Assembly: GCF_047638075.1 (NCBI RefSeq)
Contig: NZ_JBLJBV010000065.1
Span: 1 to 45,167, forward strand
Source: UBA6197 sp047638075
Lineage (GTDB): Bacteria > Pseudomonadota > Alphaproteobacteria > Rhodobacterales > Rhodobacteraceae
Reading direction: 5' to 3'
DNA length: 45,167 nt
Positions 42,663-45,167 of this stretch are shown here, in pieces (the stretch's first letter is position 1; every line of letters starts with the position of its first letter). Below the pieces are notes generated by a model. That model made no database searches. It was given only the letters and a program-made list of their open reading frames with translations, and was not told where the DNA came from. A program made the translations under genes and the position numbers.

Positions 42663-43346
42663 TTACCCCCGCGAACGAGAGCCAGACCCAGCACGATGTT
42701 CCACCCAGGAGACGAGGAACGACGCTGGAATGCAGACGGCCGCAAAAAACAGCCCGGCAATGGTAAGCGCAGGGAAATAGTGGAAGGTGTTTGCCCCCAC
42801 GTTGTAGGCGCGGCTGATAATTTCAGGCAGCGAAATCGCGAAACAAAGCGATGTGCCCTGAAAAGTCAGGATCGCCAGCCCCATCAGCGCGGGTGTCGCC
42901 ACGCGTAGCCCCTGGGGCAGAAGGATGAACTGGTAGGTATCCCTGCGGCTAAGCCCAAGTGCTGTGGCGGCCTCGGTCTGGCCTGCGGCAACGGCCCCCA
43001 GACCCGCGCGGATAATCTCGCTGGCGTAGGCCCCGGCATTCCAGCTTAGCGCGATTGTGGCCGAGGCAAATGCGCTTAGCGGCATATTCACGGTGGGCAG
43101 GCCGAAATACATGAATTGCAGCAGCACGAGCGCCGGAGCCCCGCGACCCAGCTCAACCAGAACAAAGGCCGGGATTCGAAACACCAGGGATTTGGCCTTT
43201 ACGCCCAGGGCAAACACCAGGCCAAGCGGAAACCCGATGATAAGTGCCAGCGCCGTTAGCTTGATACTGATCAAGAATCCGGCCCAAAAACCGGGCAGCC
43301 AGGATACGATCTCATCCCAGGTTACGCCCATCAACAACGCGTCCAT
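42663..43346 (-). CDS. Polar amino acid ABC transporter permease 1
   Basis: A 227-residue permease of the HisM/GlnP type with about five spans. The EAA-like loop GQTEAATALGLSRRDTYQFILLPQGLR is split here only in description: key residues are E-A-A, L-G-L and LPQ at about residues 140-165. It starts on the stop of permease 2 (one-base overlap) and ends 34 bases before the binding-protein start. Confidence 0.92.
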   Translation of the reverse strand: MDALLMGVTWDEIVSWLPGFWAGFLISIKLTALALIIGFPLGLVFALGVKAKSLVFRIPAFVLVELGRGAPALVLLQFMYFGLPTVNMPLSAFASATIALSWNAGAYASEIIRAGLGAVAAGQTEAATALGLSRRDTYQFILLPQGLRVATPALMGLAILTFQGTSLCFAISLPEIISRAYNVGANTFHYFPALTIAGLFFAAVCIPASFLVSWVEHRAGSGSRSRG

Positions 43347-43990
43347 CAGCGGGCCACCCTTGTTTGCAGACGATAGTCCGCCATGCGTGAAAGCCAGGCG
43401 ATTGGCAGGCTTATCAGAATGTAGAGAACCCCGACGACGGCAAAGACCTCTAGCCCCTTGAATGTCATCTGCGAAACCATGCTGCCGCGATAGGCCAGAT
43501 CAATCACGCCAATGGTCGAGGCGATGGAGGAATCTTTCAGCAAGCCGATGGCATAGGTCGCCGCCGACGGAAGCGAGACACGAAACATCTGCGGGATGAT
43601 GATGTCGGTGAAGGTATGGCGGTGGCCGAGGTTTAGCGCGCGCGCCGCCTCCCACTGACCCTCGTGGATGGAAATCATGCCGCCACGGTAGATTTCGGCC
43701 ATGTTGACGGTTGCGATTATGCCAAACACGATCGCCGCCGACACAAAGGGCGACATCTGCACCGCCGCAACCCCGACGCCAAAAAACACGATGAACAACC
43801 ACACGATCGGCGGGATCGCCCGAATAAGCGTGATCAGCGCAAGCGTGAGGATGCGAACCACACGGATCTTGGATTGGCGCGCCAACATAAGCGGAAACCC
43901 AAGGATGGCACCCACCAAAAACGCCACCCCGGTCAGCGCGATGGTGATCGGCAAGCCTAGAAGGATCTGAAGGAAATTGGCATAGGTCAT
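43346..43990 (-). CDS. Polar amino acid ABC transporter permease 2
   Basis: A 214-residue inner-membrane permease. The N-terminal ITIALTGVAFLVGAILGFPL span is typical of the HisMQ family, and the coupling loop GQWEAARALNLGHRHTF is near residues 119-135. It forms a heterodimeric channel with permease 1. Its start overlaps the stop of the ATPase gene (ATGA). Confidence 0.92.
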   Translation of the reverse strand: MTYANFLQILLGLPITIALTGVAFLVGAILGFPLMLARQSKIRVVRILTLALITLIRAIPPIVWLFIVFFGVGVAAVQMSPFVSAAIVFGIIATVNMAEIYRGGMISIHEGQWEAARALNLGHRHTFTDIIIPQMFRVSLPSAATYAIGLLKDSSIASTIGVIDLAYRGSMVSQMTFKGLEVFAVVGVLYILISLPIAWLSRMADYRLQTRVAR

Positions 43991-44742
43991 CGTTCGTTCA
44001 CCGCACGAAGGAAGCGTTTGGCGCGCGGCGTTTGCGGGTTACCAAGAACCTCTTTGCTGTTGCCGTATTCGACAACTTTACCGTCCGCCATGAACATTAC
44101 GTGATCGGAAACGTTCCCTGCAAAGCTCATCTCATGGGTGACAACAATCATCGTCATCCCGCTTTCGGCCAGCTCGCGCATGACCGCCAGAACCTCTAGC
44201 CCCAGTTCGGGGTCAAGCGCGGATGTCGGTTCGTCAAACAACATGACATTGGGGCCAAGCGCCAACGCCCGCGCAATCGCAATACGCTGCTGTTGGCCGC
44301 CCGAACACCGGGCAGGGTATTCATGCGCCTTTTCCGCCAGACCGACCCGGTTCAGAAAATCAAGCGAGATCGCGTCCGCCTCTTTCCGGCTGCGGCCCAA
44401 TGTCCGTTCCTGGGCCAGGCTTACATTGCGCAGCACACTCATATGCGGGAACAGGTTGAAAGACTGAAACACCATGCCGATGTTCTTGCGCAGCGCATAA
44501 AGCTGTTGGCGGGTAGGGGGAATTTCACCGTCCAATCGGGTGTCGCCAACGGTAACGATACCGGTATCGGGCGGCTCCAGGTAATTGATGCAGCGCAGCA
44601 AGGTTGACTTCCCCGAGCCGCTTGACCCGATGATCGCCAATACCTCGCCCGCTGCCACAGACAGATCAACGTCGCTCAGAACTTTGAACGTCCCATAACT
44701 TTTTGAGATTTTCTCCAACTGGATCACGGGGCGTTCATTCAT
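43987..44742 (-). CDS. Polar amino acid ABC transporter ATP-binding protein (GlnQ/HisP type)
   Basis: A 251-residue ATPase. Walker A is GSSGSGKST, the signature CSGGQQQRIAIARAL, Walker B VMLFDEPTSALDPEL and the switch histidine VVTHEMSFA; this set, with the Q-loop FQSFNLFPHM, is diagnostic of the amino acid class. I place the start at ATG 44742 after AAGGA; the frame is open to 44868 but would cover the operator region. First gene of the transporter operon, with a predicted promoter at 44887-44914. Confidence 0.93.
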   Translation of the reverse strand: MNERPVIQLEKISKSYGTFKVLSDVDLSVAAGEVLAIIGSSGSGKSTLLRCINYLEPPDTGIVTVGDTRLDGEIPPTRQQLYALRKNIGMVFQSFNLFPHMSVLRNVSLAQERTLGRSRKEADAISLDFLNRVGLAEKAHEYPARCSGGQQQRIAIARALALGPNVMLFDEPTSALDPELGLEVLAVMRELAESGMTMIVVTHEMSFAGNVSDHVMFMADGKVVEYGNSKEVLGNPQTPRAKRFLRAVNER

Positions 44743-44867
44743 AGGGAAGTTGTCCTTGTTCGGCTGATGATAAGGCCCGATGCCCTGCTGATTACGCCGT
44801 CTCACAGCCTTTGGCACGAATGGCGCGGGGTAGGGGGGCGCAAGTTGATATTTGGGACGCAGCACCA

Positions 44868-44896
44868 CAGTTATCTTGTATGCTGTATGATAACTG
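44868..44896. promoter_or_regulatory. Inverted-repeat operator CAGTTATC-N13-GATAACTG
   Basis: Perfect 8-base arms (44868-44875 and 44889-44896) flank a 13-base spacer containing a TGTAT direct repeat. On the minus strand the right arm overlaps the predicted -10 box of the transporter promoter, as for a repressor site. It could also be a weak hairpin after the GcvT-like gene. Confidence 0.5.
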
Positions 44897-44914
44897 ATGA
44901 ATTTCGGGCGTCAA
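44887..44914 (-). promoter_or_regulatory. Predicted promoter of the amino acid transporter/demethylase operon
   Basis: On the minus strand TTGACG (44914-44909) and TATCAT (44892-44887) are 16 bases apart, each one base from consensus. It lies just after the stop of the GcvT-like gene, so the transporter genes can be expressed separately from it. Confidence 0.5.
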
Positions 44915-44931
44915 TAAAACTATTGCCACGG

Positions 44932-45167
44932 CTACATTCTTGGCCTTGCGTTGGCCGCATCATAAAGGCTGTGGAGCACGACGGTGGCTTTGCGCATTTC
45001 ATTGTGAACCATGACCTCCAGCGCGGTGCCGGCTTGCGCCAGATCAGTTGCGACAAGCGCCAAAGCGATGTCGTGACCAAAGTGATAGCTGAAACCGCCA
45101 GAGGTCACGCGGCCCGCCAGTTTGCCATTGTGATAGACACCTTCATCCGCAATCACCGACGTTTCGC
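44932..45167 (-). CDS. GcvT-domain protein, C-terminal end (dimethylglycine/sarcosine dehydrogenase-like; 5' end outside window)
   Basis: The last ~77 residues of a protein whose frame is open to the window edge. GKLAGRVTSGGFSYHFGHDI, ALALV, and a final LYDAANARPRM match the C-terminal barrel of GcvT-type aminomethyltransferase domains, especially those fused to FAD-dependent dimethylglycine/sarcosine dehydrogenases. Such domains pass a methylene group to tetrahydrofolate. Whether the missing part is an FAD oxidoreductase or only GcvT cannot be seen. Its position upstream of a demethylase operon on the same strand suggests a shared role in N-methyl amino acid use. Confidence 0.8.
   Translation of the reverse strand, partial: ETSVIADEGVYHNGKLAGRVTSGGFSYHFGHDIALALVATDLAQAGTALEVMVHNEMRKATVVLHSLYDAANARPRM

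Noticed and set aside
44871..45080. A 69-codon minus-strand frame over the GcvT-like gene end
   Set aside because: It is an alternative frame of the GcvT-domain coding region, whose product clearly matches the family.
1..45167. RNA genes, CRISPR arrays, insertion sequences, attachment sites or a replication origin
   Set aside because: None was recognised by eye. No repeat-spacer pattern, transposase or integrase was seen. A tRNA or covariance-model scan would be needed to exclude small RNAs and riboswitches.

Overview
The window looks like a chromosomal segment of a marine alphaproteobacterium of the Rhodobacterales (Roseobacter-type). Reasons: high G+C coding sequence, the tgt / kinase / ThiE-like / trmJ / ctaA neighbourhood, heterotetrameric sarcosine oxidase next to glyA, many ABC uptake systems for nitrogenous solutes, and a short interspersed repeat that I recall from this group. 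This assignment is inferred from content only. I found no rRNA, tRNA, CRISPR array, insertion sequence or prophage.

Layout. Bases 1-3.4 kb hold housekeeping genes: the 3' end of nadE, a PfkB-type sugar-phosphate kinase with a strong terminator, and a short-form glutamyl-tRNA synthetase. Bases 3.6-14.4 kb form a catabolic island. A DapA-family lyase/deaminase sits divergent from a GntR/FCD regulator, with two TGTCGACA palindromes between them. A complete dipeptide/oligopeptide ABC transporter follows (binding protein, fused double ATPase, two permeases). It is joined tightly to a proline iminopeptidase and an Xaa-Pro aminopeptidase. Together these suggest uptake and breakdown of proline- or hydroxyproline-containing peptides.

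Bases 14.5-24 kb are mostly housekeeping: tgt, a small P-loop kinase, a divergent ThiE-like protein, trmJ, ctaA, an M32 carboxypeptidase, a cytochrome P450 translationally coupled to a membrane alpha/beta hydrolase of unknown function, and an M48 peptidase.

Bases 24-38.5 kb form a creatine-to-serine pathway. A LysR regulator is divergent from creatinase across a perfect inverted-repeat operator. A PotABCD-like ABC transporter follows, best explained as the creatine importer. Then come a GlxA-type (GATase1-like AraC) regulator divergent from soxBDAG, and glyA. Creatine would be imported, split to sarcosine and urea, demethylated to glycine plus methylene-THF, and combined by SHMT to serine.

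Bases 38.5-45.2 kb, all on the minus strand, form a second methylamine/amino-acid module: the C-terminus of a GcvT-domain protein, a polar amino acid ABC transporter with its own promoter/operator, an old-yellow-enzyme-type N-demethylase with an altered Fe-S motif, and an ornithine cyclodeaminase-family reductase. Its substrate is not fixed by sequence; an N-methylated amino acid or betaine derivative is the best guess.
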